64,000 nt of DNA from Nymphalis io (GCF_905147045.1 NC_065911.1:6138001-6202000); one strand, 5' to 3'; positions 22,806 to 34,255 are shown, counted from the stretch's first letter. Made by a program: numbers and translations. Notes: a model not told the origin generated them from the letters alone.

Positions 22806-22890
22806 TATACTAATATTATAAATCCGATGTGTGTTTTTAAAGTTGATTGTTTGTTTATAAGCCCAAATATCATGAATTACCAGTCCAATT
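22806..22890 (+). mobile_element. Lep1-like Helitron, 5' fragment
   Basis: TACTAATATTATAAATCCGA then GATTGTTTGTTTATAAGC. It is cut off where the SINE-B fragment begins. Confidence 0.6.
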
Positions 22891-22894
22891 CACC

Positions 22895-23085
22895 AAACGC
22901 CCTTAGACAATGGCATTGTAAGAAATGTCAACCATCGCTTACATAGCCAATGCGCCACCAACCTTGGGAACTAAGATGTTATATCCCTTGTGCCTGTAAT
23001 TACACTGGCTCACTCACCCTTCAGACCGGAACACAACAATAACAAGTACTGCTGTTTTGCGGTAGAATATCTGATGAGTGGGTGT
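22895..23085 (-). mobile_element. SINE-B, truncated at both ends
   Basis: AACGCCCTTAGACAATGGCA through AATATCTGATGAGTGGGTG. It begins directly after Helitron-like sequence (22806-22890), so the two may have been joined by insertion or deletion. Confidence 0.8.
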
Positions 23086-23089
23086 ATAT

Positions 23090-24055
23090 ATATGTTATAT
23101 ATCCTATATATTGAGAACGTAAAGCGACTATATTAAATAGGAGCATTGCTGATTAACGCGGGAGACACCGCGTGGAGTAGACAGTTGATAATGAAAAAAA
23201 TCATAACTCTTATCAGCACTCCCAAACGACTTTCGACTTTTTCGACTAAAATAACATTGTAATCCGAAATCCGTGAAAGCGTTACAAACAAACTACAAAC
23301 TAATACAATTAAATCAAAAGTGCTTGAATCAATTAATATGGTTTTTTATTTTATTTTATTGAGAAGTCAATTAGTACGTGATATTTTTTTATAACTCATT
23401 AATTTTATAATTATATAATTCAGTTGTTTTTGATCAGGTTTGAACCCTCAATCTTCAGATAAGTGTTCAGGTGTTCTTGTGTTAGGAGTTCGGGTTGGAG
23501 TGTCTTCGATTAAGATCTGATGTTCTACCAATACTAAAATTAGGAAGATGACAAAATTTAATAAAATATTATTAAAACAAAATTATCCTCCAAACTATAT
23601 AAATATGTAAATTAAAGTACCATATAAAGTTGTAACAAGCCTTTTATAATACCATAACAGGCGTCATTGTAAATTGACGCTATAATTAAAATAAAAAATT
23701 ACATCACACTATGGATTATTTTTTTAATATTAGTATGTATAATAAATATATTATAAAACATCCGGTATATATCATATGTCTATATAAAGAAATCCTTAAT
23801 AGATTAACAATATAAAAATTAAGGATGTAACACACTTGTGCGTTCGAGCGTAACTGTAGCATAATACCCTTTATTCTTCGAGAAGATGTGGTCATTAGTA
23901 ATAATACGAGGCATTGGAATTAAAATCATTGTAACATACTAAAAACAGAAAAAAGAAAAAATAAATGAAATAACATTTGTAGACATTGGTTGTTGCGCGC
24001 ATGTGCGATACAAGGACCGCACATGTTTCAAGAAATCCTTAATCAAAAGACAATG
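23090..24055. other. AT-rich sequence, nothing firm
   Basis: CAGGTTTGAACCCTCAATCT near 23436 may be a scrap of a SINE-C head. Confidence 0.4.
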
Positions 24056-24058
24056 TTT

Positions 24059-24212
24059 ACTAATATTATAGATGCGATAGTGAGTTTGTTTGTTTCTCTT
24101 TCACGTCTTAACTACTCAACCAACCACCATGAAAGATTTCGGGGGTAAAGAAAACGGTACCTAACAGACACCCCTACACACGCGGGCGAAAGCGCGATTA
24201 GAAGCTAGTACT
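24059..24212 (+). mobile_element. Lep1-like Helitron, short complete copy
   Basis: TACTAATATTATAGATGCGA, CTTTCACGTCTTAACTACTC, CACACGCGGGCGAAAGCGCG and AGAAGCTAGT. Confidence 0.78.
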
Positions 24213-24596
24213 AAGTAAAAATAAAAAATAAAAACACACTTGTCATATATTTATTCATATAAATAATGTCTATTCTTTAAGAAACATATAAAAGAAATCG
24301 TTACAACATACATCCATACTTACATACACAAATAAAAATAAAAAAATAATAATAATTAAAGACGCGACCATGTGTGAAGCAAGCGCCATACATGTGCCAC
24401 AAAGCGAGACAACACCGACTGAGTATCGAACTCGATTGGTCCGCACAGGTGGTTGTCGCTTTCAAATGTTTATCTCAATCGATACAGCTTTACCAACAAT
24501 TCAATATTAATTAGATAATTAAAAATTTAAAATTTAGTGTCAACTAAATATTTACTAGTATGACATTCTCAAATTTGTTGTATCTGTAATCCGTAA

Positions 24597-24898
24597 TAGC
24601 CTGTGAATGTCCCACTGCTGGGCTGAAGGCCCACTCCTCCTCTCCCTTTTTGAGAAGAAGGTTTGGAGCTCATTTCACCACGCTGCGCCAGTACGGGTTG
24701 GTGAAATACACATGTGGCAGAATTTCAGTGAAATTAGACACATGCAGGTTTCCTCACGATGTTTTCATTCACTGTACAGCACGAGATGAATTATAATCAC
24801 AAATTAAGCACATAAAAATTCAGTGGTGCCTGTCCGGGTTTGAACCCACGATCATCGGTTAAGATTCACGCGTTCTTACCACTGGGCCATCTCAGCTT
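24597..24898 (-). mobile_element. SINE-C (tRNA-derived), full length
   Basis: On the element strand: tRNA-like head GATGGCCCAGTGGTAAGAAC with box B GGGTTCAAACCCGG, body CATCGTGAGGAAACCTGCAT, CTGCCACATGTGTATTTCAC, and tail GCCCAGCAGTGGGACATTCA. This is one of the commonest lepidopteran SINEs. The tail resembles the RTE LINE 3' end. Confidence 0.87.
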
Positions 24899-25618
24899 TT
24901 GTTTGTTTGTTTTATTTATTAAATTAACGCAACACATCACATTTAGACATTTCACACGATATCATCTATTAGCAAATCGCATAGATATAATACTTAGAAC
25001 AGTGTATGCGTGTCTTCCATATTATATTTGACATTGGCAGAATATTTTGCGAGCGAAGGTACACGCTATTAAAAAAAACTTTTGCGATGAATTTTATCCA
25101 TTATATTCCCATTTTTTGTGCCTCATAAAACCTATACCATTCATAGGATGGAGTCGAAAATTCGTACTGATTGTAACGTTGTGTTGACACTTGCATGAAT
25201 ATTTTTAGCGCGGTACCATCCACATGCCGACACGGCACGACTTGTTTAATAAAAAAATAAGAACACATCGCGACAGATGCGAGACACTAACTAGTAAATT
25301 ACTTAATTATATATTTGGTACATAATTGAAAATCTTTCTCTAATAATTGTATTCCACACTTTGACTTGAGTTGGAAAACTGTCTCTTGAAATAGATTTCA
25401 TTTAAGAATACTTCAAATCTTTATCACATATTGGATTTTTTCCCAAATGATATCCAAATTAGTTTGATCTTTTATATAACTTTAAATTGATCTCTTTGCA
25501 ATAAAGCTTATTATATAATATCGAAATTGAATACATGTGATCTTTTTGATTGGTAATGAATTTACACGCACACATACACAAACTCACACACAAACAACAA
25601 ACGTCGTTGTAAATCTTT

Positions 25619-25732
25619 GCACACTAGTCTGGATAGGTACCACCCACTCATAATTTATTCTACAGCTAAATATTCATACTTTGTAGCGTGTAATTACAGG
25701 CTCCAAGGGACATAAAACGTTAGATTCCACGA
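25619..25732 (+). mobile_element. SINE-B, old fragment
   Basis: GTCTGGATAGGTACCACCCA, GTGTAATTACAGGCTCCAAG and GACATAAAACGTTAG match the 5' half of the family. Confidence 0.65.
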
Positions 25733-25756
25733 TTCAATATCCACAGTACAGTACAG

Positions 25757-25819
25757 TAACAGCCTGTAAATGTCCCACCGCTGGGCTAAGGCCTCCTCTC
25801 CCTTTTTGAGGAGAAGGTA
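25757..25819 (-). mobile_element. SINE-C, 3'-tail fragment
   Basis: AACAGCCTGTAAATGTCCCA, CCGCTGGGCTAAGGCCTCCT and TTTTTGAGGAGAAGG. Only the last 60 bp of the family remain. Confidence 0.8.
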
Positions 25820-25904
25820 TTCACTACAATGACGAAATAAAGAGTAGCAGTGTTTACGTGTAAAAAAGATTACCTACAATCAGGATGTAATAAATAAGCG
25901 TCTT

Positions 25905-26160
25905 TCGGTTTTATTGCGTCACAACATATAAAACAAATTCCCCTGCCGCGTCTGTGTGAACGCGATAAACTGAAAATCTACCAAACGGATTTTCATTAGG
26001 TTTTCACCAATGAACGGAATGATTTATAAAGAAGGTTGACATGTACAATTCATTAAGGTTTTGTGAAAATTTACTGAAATATGAAAATTGAAGATGTCGG
26101 AAAAAAATCATACCGACTGGGAGCGTCACAGACGTGTGCCGCATAAACCATAGAATTAGA
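25905..26160 (+). repeat. Interspersed repeat, unclassified (lepidopteran-type)
   Basis: CGCGTCTGTGTGAACGCGAT, ACCAAACGGATTTTCATTAG, GTTTTCACCAATGAACGGAA and TACCGACTGGGAGCGTCACA form a moderately GC-rich block that I recognise as a dispersed sequence in butterfly and moth genomes. No frame; class uncertain. Confidence 0.5.
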
Positions 26161-26164
26161 TATA

Positions 26165-27645
26165 TAAGTTAGTAATAAATAAGAAAATATATATTCATTT
26201 ACATTTAATGCCAATAATTTAATGTGTTTTCTCCAATCATCTGCGCATCTTTAGTCCTGTAGTATCATTGATATTCAATTCATTTGGACCCATGTAACAC
26301 TTAACTTTTCGGCTTTCCCTTAGTTAATCTTATCACTCATTACATATGTGTCAGTATTGAAACCTTCAGTCTTTTTTACTTTCGTTAGCAATGACGTAAT
26401 TCTTGGAATTTTCATTAATTTACTTTAACCCTTTATCTAACAAGCAAGCAAGGTCGTTTGGTCGTTTTGCCCCACTAAAACTACACATATAGTTTAAGGT
26501 ATTTAATAAACGAAATAGGTTTTGGAACTCAATGTTTTTTTCAATTTTTATTTGTTATCATATAAAATTTAGACGAGTTATAAAAAAAAAACTTGGTGTT
26601 TTGGAAATTCATTACTTAATATTGTATCATTAAGCAGTAAATTTACGCAAAATGTTTGGAAATATTAAAGTTAAGTGTCGATATCAATGAGCTTAAATAT
26701 CAAATTATAATATCTATGTATATTTATAATATAGTTTTCTTTTGTAATTTCAACAAAGCATAGACAATGAATAGGCAAACAAATAACACAAATATATCAA
26801 ATCGCTTGTCTAAGTGGTGATTTGTCTAATATTTCGTGTGGAAGTTTGACAAATAAGAAATAGGGTTTTATTGGACTGATCGGTTATTTTTAATTTTTTA
26901 CTAGCTGTCCAACGCGGTAATACACGTGTTAAATTTGCATTTTAAAATTGGAATTAAATTAAGTATTTACATTACGTTTTGATATATTTTCTAAAAACAT
27001 GCATTTTTTTTACAATTTATTAATAAAAAATATTTATAACTAATTAATTATTAGAGCCGGGGTAAGCTCGGTCATCCAGGTGTGCATGCAACAGAAAAAT
27101 AAATTATTTTACATAAAAATAGTTTAATCGTGCTCATGACATACTTATTATTAATGTTTCTTTTTTTTTTAATTAAGAATTACTAAAATGATGTCTTCAA
27201 AGCTTAAGTATAAATAAGTTAACCAGAAACGTAAATCTGTATTTAATTTTATACCAACAATACCTACTATCCAAAAAAAATTGTCAACAAAATTCATCGT
27301 TCATTTCGGTTATCGTTTATATAAAGAACACTAAATTCGCACTGCAGTCTTATGACTGTTGAAATGTAATCCAATTAACGCATCATTGTTCTGTCGAGAG
27401 TTCCGTAAATCGTAATCCGTAGTGCGATGACCTGCTCTTTTGTTATGGTATCGATTCACTAGACTGGAAAATAGGCGTAGGATACCTAATGACACCTATT
27501 GATTACGACTTAAATGCCATGAGAGATTTTATGTCGGACAATAGTTATCGTTTAGAAAATTTGCTTAAAAACTACCCATCATTAATTAGTTTCAGAAAAC
27601 AATGATTATTTTGGGAAGATAGGCGATTTTCGTGATAAATCATCA
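26165..27645. other. AT-rich sequence, nothing recognised
   Basis: Simple T and A runs; no coding potential seen. Confidence 0.45.
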
Positions 27646-27647
27646 TC

Positions 27648-27765
27648 GTCAGAAAATCGCTCCACTGCTGGACATTATTTAGGCTTCTCCCAAGGTGTGC
27701 CACAGATTCCGGTCTCCACCGTTTGTATCCACTCGGGTCTTACAACATTTTTCAGGTCATACATT
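27648..27765 (-). mobile_element. Old RTE-type LINE 3' end fragment
   Basis: Seen: CTCCACTGCTGGACATTATT, CTTCTCCCAAGG..TGCCACAGATTCCGGTCTCCACC and TGTATCCACTCGGGTC, the reverse complement of a typical lepidopteran RTE 3' end (compare the GTCCAGCAGTGGAC core at 63313). It is diverged and has no frame. Confidence 0.6.
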
Positions 27766-27774
27766 TTTTTTTAA

Positions 27775-27935
27775 TATGTTGGCCTACTAGCAAATGGAAT
27801 ACCTAATGGGAAGTAGTCACAACCGTTCACTCACACTTTAAATCGGAACAAAACAATACTGTGTTGCTGTTTGCTGGTACAAAATGTTTTGTCTGGATTG
27901 TACCTAGACAGGGCTGGCACAAAGCCACCACGTAA
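27775..27935 (-). mobile_element. SINE-B, old fragment
   Basis: CGTTCACTCACACTTTAAAT, CGGAACAAAACAATACT and ACCTAGACAGGGCTGGCACA are degraded family blocks in minus orientation. It directly follows the RTE fragment at 27648-27765. Confidence 0.6.
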
Positions 27936-27939
27936 AAGT

Positions 27940-29005
27940 AAAAAAAATATATTATTTATATTAATTTAAATAAATTTGTCTAATTATTAAAAAAATACGA
28001 CATCTGGTATAAAATATCTGCGCCCACGTGCCCGCGTGCATCTTTTAAGTACCAGGCAGATGTGCATGCGCACCTGGCGCTGTTGCTTCGAGATATACTT
28101 TACAACCAGTTTGATAAAGAAAAGCTGCTAAAATATTTTACATAAGCTTGTTTATGTTTTTTTTTAACTTGAATAACTTACTGATTTTAAAGGAAATCAA
28201 ATAATTTAAAGTATATAATTATTTTACAACAAAATTAGTAAGTATAATCTTATTCAAATAAAGTGTTGATAGAAACATTAATGTTAATAATTTAAAATAT
28301 GTATTGTAAATTATTTACTTGTATATAATATTATACTTAAAGTATTTTTTTTTAATTATCGTCCCATTAAATTTATTTTATTAGTAAAAATTTTACAATT
28401 GTTGTGAAATTTTTGTTTTTTGTCTAGTATGTATAGTGACTAGCTTTAATGTTAACAAGAAAAATTATAGTAGAAAAAAATGTACAAATTCATATACATT
28501 TTCCTCGCATTTTCAATAATAATTAATGAATTATAAGTATGACTCATCCGCTTAGTGGTCAATTATAAATATAGAATTGACCACTAAGCAAATACTAGTA
28601 TTTCAAATATGTACAAATGATATACACATATTTTATAATCCATCTTTCAATCGTGTATGAACACATTGCCACACACAAACACAGACACACTTACTCATTC
28701 CATCACACACTCACGTACAAATTAGGTATCTTATATATGGGCAGTATTTTTTTTTAAATTTACCTAAAAAGTTTTCGTGAAAATTAATTGCCAATATTAA
28801 ATATTATTTAATGTTATATATAATAAACACTGAAAAGAAGATCACAAAAATTTTGCATATATATAAGAATATAGACAACACGTGACAACATACACATTAC
28901 ACATACATTGGCATCAGATACAAACAGACGGTCACCCGATGGCAAGCGTTGATCATTGATACATTAAATTATTATATTTTAAGTCATGATTAAAAAACAA
29001 CACAC
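27940..29005. other. AT-rich sequence with one perfect inverted repeat
   Basis: Holds the 28550-28589 inverted repeat and a CA-rich patch near 28660-28700. Confidence 0.45.
28550..28589. repeat. Perfect 15-bp inverted repeat, 10-nt loop
   Basis: GCTTAGTGGTCAATT (28550-28564) and its reverse complement at 28575-28589. Confidence 0.9.
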
Positions 29006-29008
29006 AAG

Positions 29009-29308
29009 CCGAGATGGCCCAGTGGAAACAACGCGTAAATCTTAACTGATGATCGTGGGTCAAGACAAGCCCGGACAAGCACCACTGAATGTTCATGTGC
29101 TTACTTAGTGATTATAACTCATCCCATGCTGTACAGTGAAGGAAAACATCGTGAGGAAACCTGCATGTGTATAATTTCAATGAAATTCTGCCACATGTGT
29201 ATTCCACTAACCCGCACTGAAGCAGCGTGGTGGAATGAGCTCCAAATCTTCTCCTCAAAAAAGGGAAAGGAGGCCTTTAGCCCAGCAGTGGGACATTCGC
29301 CGTAGGGT
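29009..29308 (+). mobile_element. SINE-C, full length
   Basis: GCCGAGATGGCCCAGTGGAA, CATCGTGAGGAAACCTGCAT, ATTCTGCCACATGTGTATTC and the tail AGGCCTTTAGCCCAGCAGTG (to about 29290). Box B is mutated. Confidence 0.87.
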
Positions 29309-29960
29309 TTATATTTGTTAATTTTAATGCAGAAAACAATTATTACATATAATTGTTAGCACTTATAGCTAGTAACTACTGAAGTGTGTTATCTTTTCCA
29401 ATTTATTTAAACATATAATTATTACATTTTGCCATTTAATTGGTTTTGGATATTCTTAAGTTTTGATTCGTAGGGACATTCAGGCAAAATTATTATTTTT
29501 TTCATAACTTTTTTTTGGGCAAAACAATTATTCTTATTTCAAATGACTGATACCAAAAGTTTGAAAAGATGCAAATATATAAAAAATATGTACCTACTTA
29601 TGAAACGATATAATGTACTAAGCTCTTCATTATATTAATACACTCCATATTATATATTTAATTAAATTCAAATCATAAGATTATATTTAAAGCACTCAGA
29701 TGTCCATATCTTATTGCATGCAAGTGACATATTATATGGGACGTGACGTCATCAGCAGATACCAATCATGCGAGACTAACGTCAAAGTCTATCATTCCCA
29801 ATGTGATATGCCGTCTTATTCAATGTGTATAATGAAATAAGAAAATAAAACAAAATATCACTTAATTCATATTCAATATTTAATATAAAAAGTTAAAATC
29901 GCGACCACATAAAAAACGTAACTTTAAATCTTAAAGTTAATAAAATTGATCTCATCTATA

Positions 29961-30072
29961 TAATGCACCACCAACCTTGGGAACTAACATTTGTTATTCC
30001 TTGTGCCTGCAGTTACACTCTTCAAATCGGAACACAACAATATTGCTGTTTGGCAGTAGAATAAGGTGACGA
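29961..30072 (-). mobile_element. SINE-B, internally deleted fragment
   Basis: AATGCACCACCAACCTTGGG, CTTGTGCCTGCAGTTACACT and TCGGAACACAACAATATTGC are clear; both ends are missing. Confidence 0.72.
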
Positions 30073-30284
30073 GTTTCCCTCCATTAATTGCTAAGAAATA
30101 TATTTTAATTCATACATAATATACTCTACATATACATGTAATAGACAAAAAAAAATTATTTATTGTGCGTTTTGTTACCGTGGATTCCGCGTTGTTGAAT
30201 TTTACGATGAGTAAGATTTAATATAAGAAATATTAGAGTAAGATAACGGAGAGAAGTTGTAAAAAAATAAAATAAAAGTTGTAT

Positions 30285-30405
30285 ACTTATCATGCGTCTG
30301 TACCTCCCGAAGGTTCGAGAGCGAATGCCTTGCCCGGGCCAGTCAATGCAGCCGCACACCGTTCTATGCGTCGACGAGGTAGCCCGGATTATTGTATAAG
30401 AAGCA
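30285..30405. other. GC-rich island of unknown origin
   Basis: A 120-bp GC-rich block (CCGAAGGTTCGAGAGCGAAT, TTGCCCGGGCCAGTCAATGC, GCGTCGACGAGGTAGCCCGG) in very AT-rich DNA. The plus strand holds a 35-codon frame ending TAA; the minus strand has a different frame ending GYLVDA. No clear splice sites. It may be a transposon end or a single exon. Confidence 0.4.
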
Positions 30406-30409
30406 CCAC

Positions 30410-31385
30410 AATTTGGGGTTATTTATTAAATGGTATAAATATGAACAAGTATAAGCGTCGATGGAGTCTTTGATTTGTTTGAAAATGTAAAGGTATTTCG
30501 GTATATACGAGTATTAGAAATATGTCAATTTGCAATAAATTTATGATTTTCTTTATAACATATTAGTTTGTATTAAAGCGTTGGTCATTAAAATCTTATT
30601 TTAAGATTTACTTATGCAACACTTAATCAGATTGTACAAAATAAGTTCCTACTTAATTTAAAATAAATAATTAATTTTGCTAAAGTAATAAAAATGTCAC
30701 ATTTTATGTTTCCCATTAAAATTTTAAGCAGACCTTTAGAGTGAAATATAATTTTGTACCTTTCACATATTTTATTGTACAAAACATTTAAACAAAATTA
30801 ATATAACAGGACAAGAACTATTTCCATCTCATTCTCACGTTTAAAGTTACAAGGGACAGCAATACTTTTATTTCAGTTCAGATATTATGTGCAGCATCAG
30901 CATCAGTACAATAAAATTGTAAAGATATTTCATTTTTATATAAATGACCTGATTTCCATCACAAGCGGTTGTTTTATGCTCAATGACTTTCAAAGTATTG
31001 TACACTGTAAGCATTATAATAAATATGTAGTGTTTATCCATAAAAATCAAAAAGTTCAAGGCGTTCACTTTTAACGCCTCTTGAATATTTGATATGGTAA
31101 TTAGTGTCCTGGCGTCCCGGCGTTCTGCCGATGACGTCACAGAAAAAAAACCCGTACCGGACTCTAGCTTTGATGTTACCGACCCTTTTCGCAGAGTTTA
31201 TTTTTAAATTTTAATGCAACCGAGCGTTGGCGATTTTTATATATAAACTCACTTTGAATAACTAAAAGTCGTGTTAATTAGTGAATGTTAATATGAGTGA
31301 TGGAAAGGTATTAGCGAATGGGAACGTCACGATAAGTGCCTGCCTACGCGTAAGTTATATATGTTACAAGTTTGATAGCATAGAT
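30410..31385. other. AT-rich sequence with a GC-richer patch
   Basis: At 31105-31200 CTGGCGTCCCGGCGTTCTGC and TGACGTCA (31132-31139) are followed by a TATATAAAC at about 31240. It could be a regulatory element; no transcript evidence. Confidence 0.35.
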
Positions 31386-31387
31386 AG

Positions 31388-31625
31388 CGCTGAGATGAGG
31401 CCTAGTGGCTAGAACACTTAACCTAGGAATACGGGTTCAAACATGGACAAGCGCCACTGAATTTTCATATGCTTTTTGTGTTTATAATTCATATCACTCT
31501 CGGTGATAAAGAAAAATACATTGACGCAGTCTGCAAAGTTCTGACATTTTGCCACATGTATCGACAAACTTACAATGGATCAGCGTAGTGGATAATGTTC
31601 TACGAGAGGGAGGCATTTGCCTATA
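31388..31625 (+). mobile_element. SINE-C, diverged
   Basis: GAGATGAGGCCTAGTGGCTA, ACGGGTTCAAACATGGACAA and CATTTTGCCACATGTATCGA. The tail is missing. Confidence 0.7.
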
Positions 31626-31797
31626 TATTTATGTACAAATCGAACTCGTATGAAACCATTAAAATTAATTAACTCATTTTAAATAGTAGGATGGAAGAGT
31701 ACGATAAATTGTGCGACTTTAAATAGTACATCCACTTACCTTTTTATTTAATTGCCCTTTCATAACTTAGTAGATTATTGCATATTTAGGTATTATA

Positions 31798-32097
31798 TTT
31801 TTTTTTTTTTTTTATAGAATAGGAAGGCGGACGAGCATATGGGCCACCTGATGGTAAGTGGTCACCAACGCTCTTAGACATTAGCATTGTAAGAAATGTC
31901 AACCATCGCTTACATATCCAATGCGCCACCAACCTTGGGAACTAAGATTTTATGTCCCTTGTGCCTGTAATTACACTGGCTCACTCACCCTTCAAACCGG
32001 AACACAACAATATCAAGTATTGCTGTTTTGCGGTAGAATATCTGATGAGTGGGTGGTACCTACCCAGACGAGCTTGCACAAAGCCCTACCACCAGTG
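31798..32097 (-). mobile_element. SINE-B, full length
   Basis: Complete copy with a 16-nt T run at the left (poly-A on the element strand). It is almost identical to the copy at 54305-54592, sharing the variants AACGCTCTTAGACATT and CATATCCAATGCGCC, so both come from one young subfamily. Confidence 0.9.
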
Positions 32098-32191
32098 TTA
32101 AACCATCACAAACATATAAAGTTAAACCACCTTCTCAGTACAAATAGGTAGTCATATCACGTTGTTCTATATAAGCATGTGTTTAACTTAC

Positions 32192-32238
32192 TTTTTCGTA
32201 AACATTAAAATTTGATGATACACCAGAACCGAACATAC
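32192..32238 (-). promoter_or_regulatory. Putative recursive-splicing ratchet site with 47-nt RS-exon
   Basis: Seen on the minus strand: a long T-rich tract (about 32242-32272) ends TTTTGTTTCAG (CAG at 32241-32239) and is followed at once by GTATGTTC. A second donor, GTAAGT, lies at 32191-32186, so 32238-32192 would be a 47-nt exon. Known: in insects, very long introns are removed stepwise at zero-nucleotide exons made of a polypyrimidine tract, CAG and GTRWGT, often with a downstream cryptic donor that defines an RS-exon. Inference: this site serves the long first intron of the coiled-coil gene, which is on the same strand. It could instead be an ordinary small 5' UTR exon. Confidence 0.45.
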
Positions 32239-32363
32239 CTGAAACAAAATGAAAAAGAAATTAAAAAACGGAATCCAATTAAAAAATCTTGACGTCACGA
32301 CAATATTAACCGTCAAGCTTTATCATATCGAAGTAGAAGCAACTATTCATACAACAAAGGAGG

Positions 32364-32612
32364 TCACCCAAGGAAATACAGCTCCAACCGCATTATCATT
32401 TTATCGTTGAAAGTAAAACCCACATGCATAATCTGTTGAAGACAGTGCAATTTATCTAATGGCATATGAAAAGCAATATCATCTCCTTCTAAGGGAAACC
32501 AGAAACCACATCTCTTTTGCATTACACACAAATCCAATAACAAAAGTAATGGACAGTATTTCATTTCTGTAACCACATTACACAACATATGGACAGCCTT
32601 TTCAATATCTAG
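32364..32612 (-). pseudogene. Protein-like open segment, origin unknown
   Basis: Seen: an open frame of 82 codons plus a stop on the minus strand, preceded by an acceptor-like CATTTTAG (TAG at 32615-32613). The composition looks protein-like, with hydrophobic runs (CPLLLLLDLC), aromatics (GFWFPLEGDD) and charged residues, and it differs from the lysine/asparagine/isoleucine-rich translations of nearby AT-rich DNA. It stops with TGA at 32366-32364; a weak donor (GG|GTGACC) overlaps the stop. No flanking coding sequence is visible. I do not recognise a family. Options: a decayed exon or retrocopy, a gene fragment carried by a transposon, or chance. It lies 126 nt upstream of the ratchet-like site on the same strand, but all frames of the 3956-4280 exon close before its ATG, so it is not simply the upstream part of that protein. 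Confidence 0.3.
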
Positions 32613-33007
32613 CTAAAATGATCACTATTGCTACAATGTATTCCGTTTTTTTCACCTGTGTGTTTGTGTTTAGCCAGTTGTTAGTAGCGTAGCTGCTTTA
32701 TTTTATAAGTTGTAATCGTATTGCTATTAGCGAACCGCAACTTGAGAATTACCTGTCATATGCTTCAACTGTATGAAATAGCTTTTGTCTCATCGTAGAT
32801 CGTGACCCGATTTACAAATACAAAGGCACTATGAAATGTTGAACCGTGCCTGCTTTTGATGTGAGATTTTCCATGCATCGTTCATTTGAATGCAGGTGAA
32901 ATTGGATCAGGCTTTGAACTCCACGCGTATTCAACTTTTAGACTAACTTAAAAATGTTAATGTTCGACTAAATTTTTCTTCTTTCCAATATTTATGCAAA
33001 CTATGTA

Positions 33008-33305
33008 CTAAGGCCACCGAGCCCGCGGTCCTGGGTTTAGTCCCCGGTTCGTGTGAATAAAAGGTTTCTATTGAGAAATTCCTAGTAACAGCCTGGAGTC
33101 TGGGAGTTGGCAGTGTATGCACTCGGAAAGCTCGTAAAGGCCTGTACCTGATCGCATGGTCATGTCGGATTGTCGTCGCTACATTTTATAAAAATAAGGG
33201 ATTTAGAGGGCATCCACTATGTGTCTAATATACTTGTGTAGTTCGCTAGTCTCTCTTGAAAATAGACACCTTGGCCGAAATTGGTCAGACACATCATATT
33301 TTCAT
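33008..33305 (+). mobile_element. SINE-A, diverged, head incomplete
   Basis: GTCCTGGGTTTAGTCCCCGG, TAACAGCCTGGAGTCTGGGA, CTCGGAAAGCTCGTAAAGGC and CACCTTGGCCGAAATTGG. Confidence 0.75.
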
Positions 33306-34255
33306 CGCTGCTAAAAATATTATATTTATCTTACTTCCATTTTTCTTTAGATATATTAAAATGAACCAATACGACCATGATCGCCATTTTTGAAGGTTCC
33401 GTCGGTTATGCCCGTATTCAGAATATAAATATCAAATATCGTTTTTTAAACATATTTTTTGTTTAAAATCGGCAACTTACAAAATATTTTGTATCTAAAA
33501 CATTTCACGGACAATTAACTTAATCGCTAAAATTGATACCATGTAATGTTTTCCAGAAATGGAAACGCAAAATGAGGTTTTCATCAAAATAAAGTGCACA
33601 ATACACGTAGGGAACAAATGTTCAGTGCGCTTTGCTATAGAGTGATCATGCGTAGAAATCAGACAAAGGATGCAAAGCTGATCAATGGCGGATAGCACAT
33701 AGGTATAAATTACAAATGAAAAGGGGAATACTGTTTCATAGACTTCTAAAATGTCATGCGGAATTCAGTTAACAAAGCAATTATTGAAACGCTAAACACG
33801 ATAAATTTGAAATTGATAAACTACAGCACCGTTTGACAGGTCACCATGATACAAGCACATATTATATGTATTATTGAGTATCACGAGTAGGTTTAATACT
33901 ATCCTCTTAGTTGTAACTAACCATAAATAGCACATCCACTATGTATTATACAGTTCAACCGATCGCCATTATAATTTATATATATAATATATATATACAC
34001 AAACAGGACAATATCAGCCGGATTCTTTTAGTAACAAAAGAAATAGTGTAACTCGATTCCATAACGAAATCTAAAGCAACAATAATAATACAATTAATAA
34101 AGATTTGTTTTTCAATTTTTTTGTTTTATATTTTTCGTCTGATAAACGATGAAAAATGGCAATCAATTTTATAACAATTTATTTACAAATGAAGTGTCAT
34201 TTATTATATATTTATATTTTATTTTTTAAGGGCGTAAAATCTAACGGCATTAATT

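Noticed and set aside
29108..29305. 65-codon frame with cysteine/histidine pattern
   Set aside because: Falls entirely within a SINE-C copy; the same peptide recurs at 36412.
31735..31760. Donor-like AAAAAG|GTAAGTGG on the minus strand
   Set aside because: No partner acceptor or open frame; isolated GTAAGT motifs are common, also inside SINE-B.
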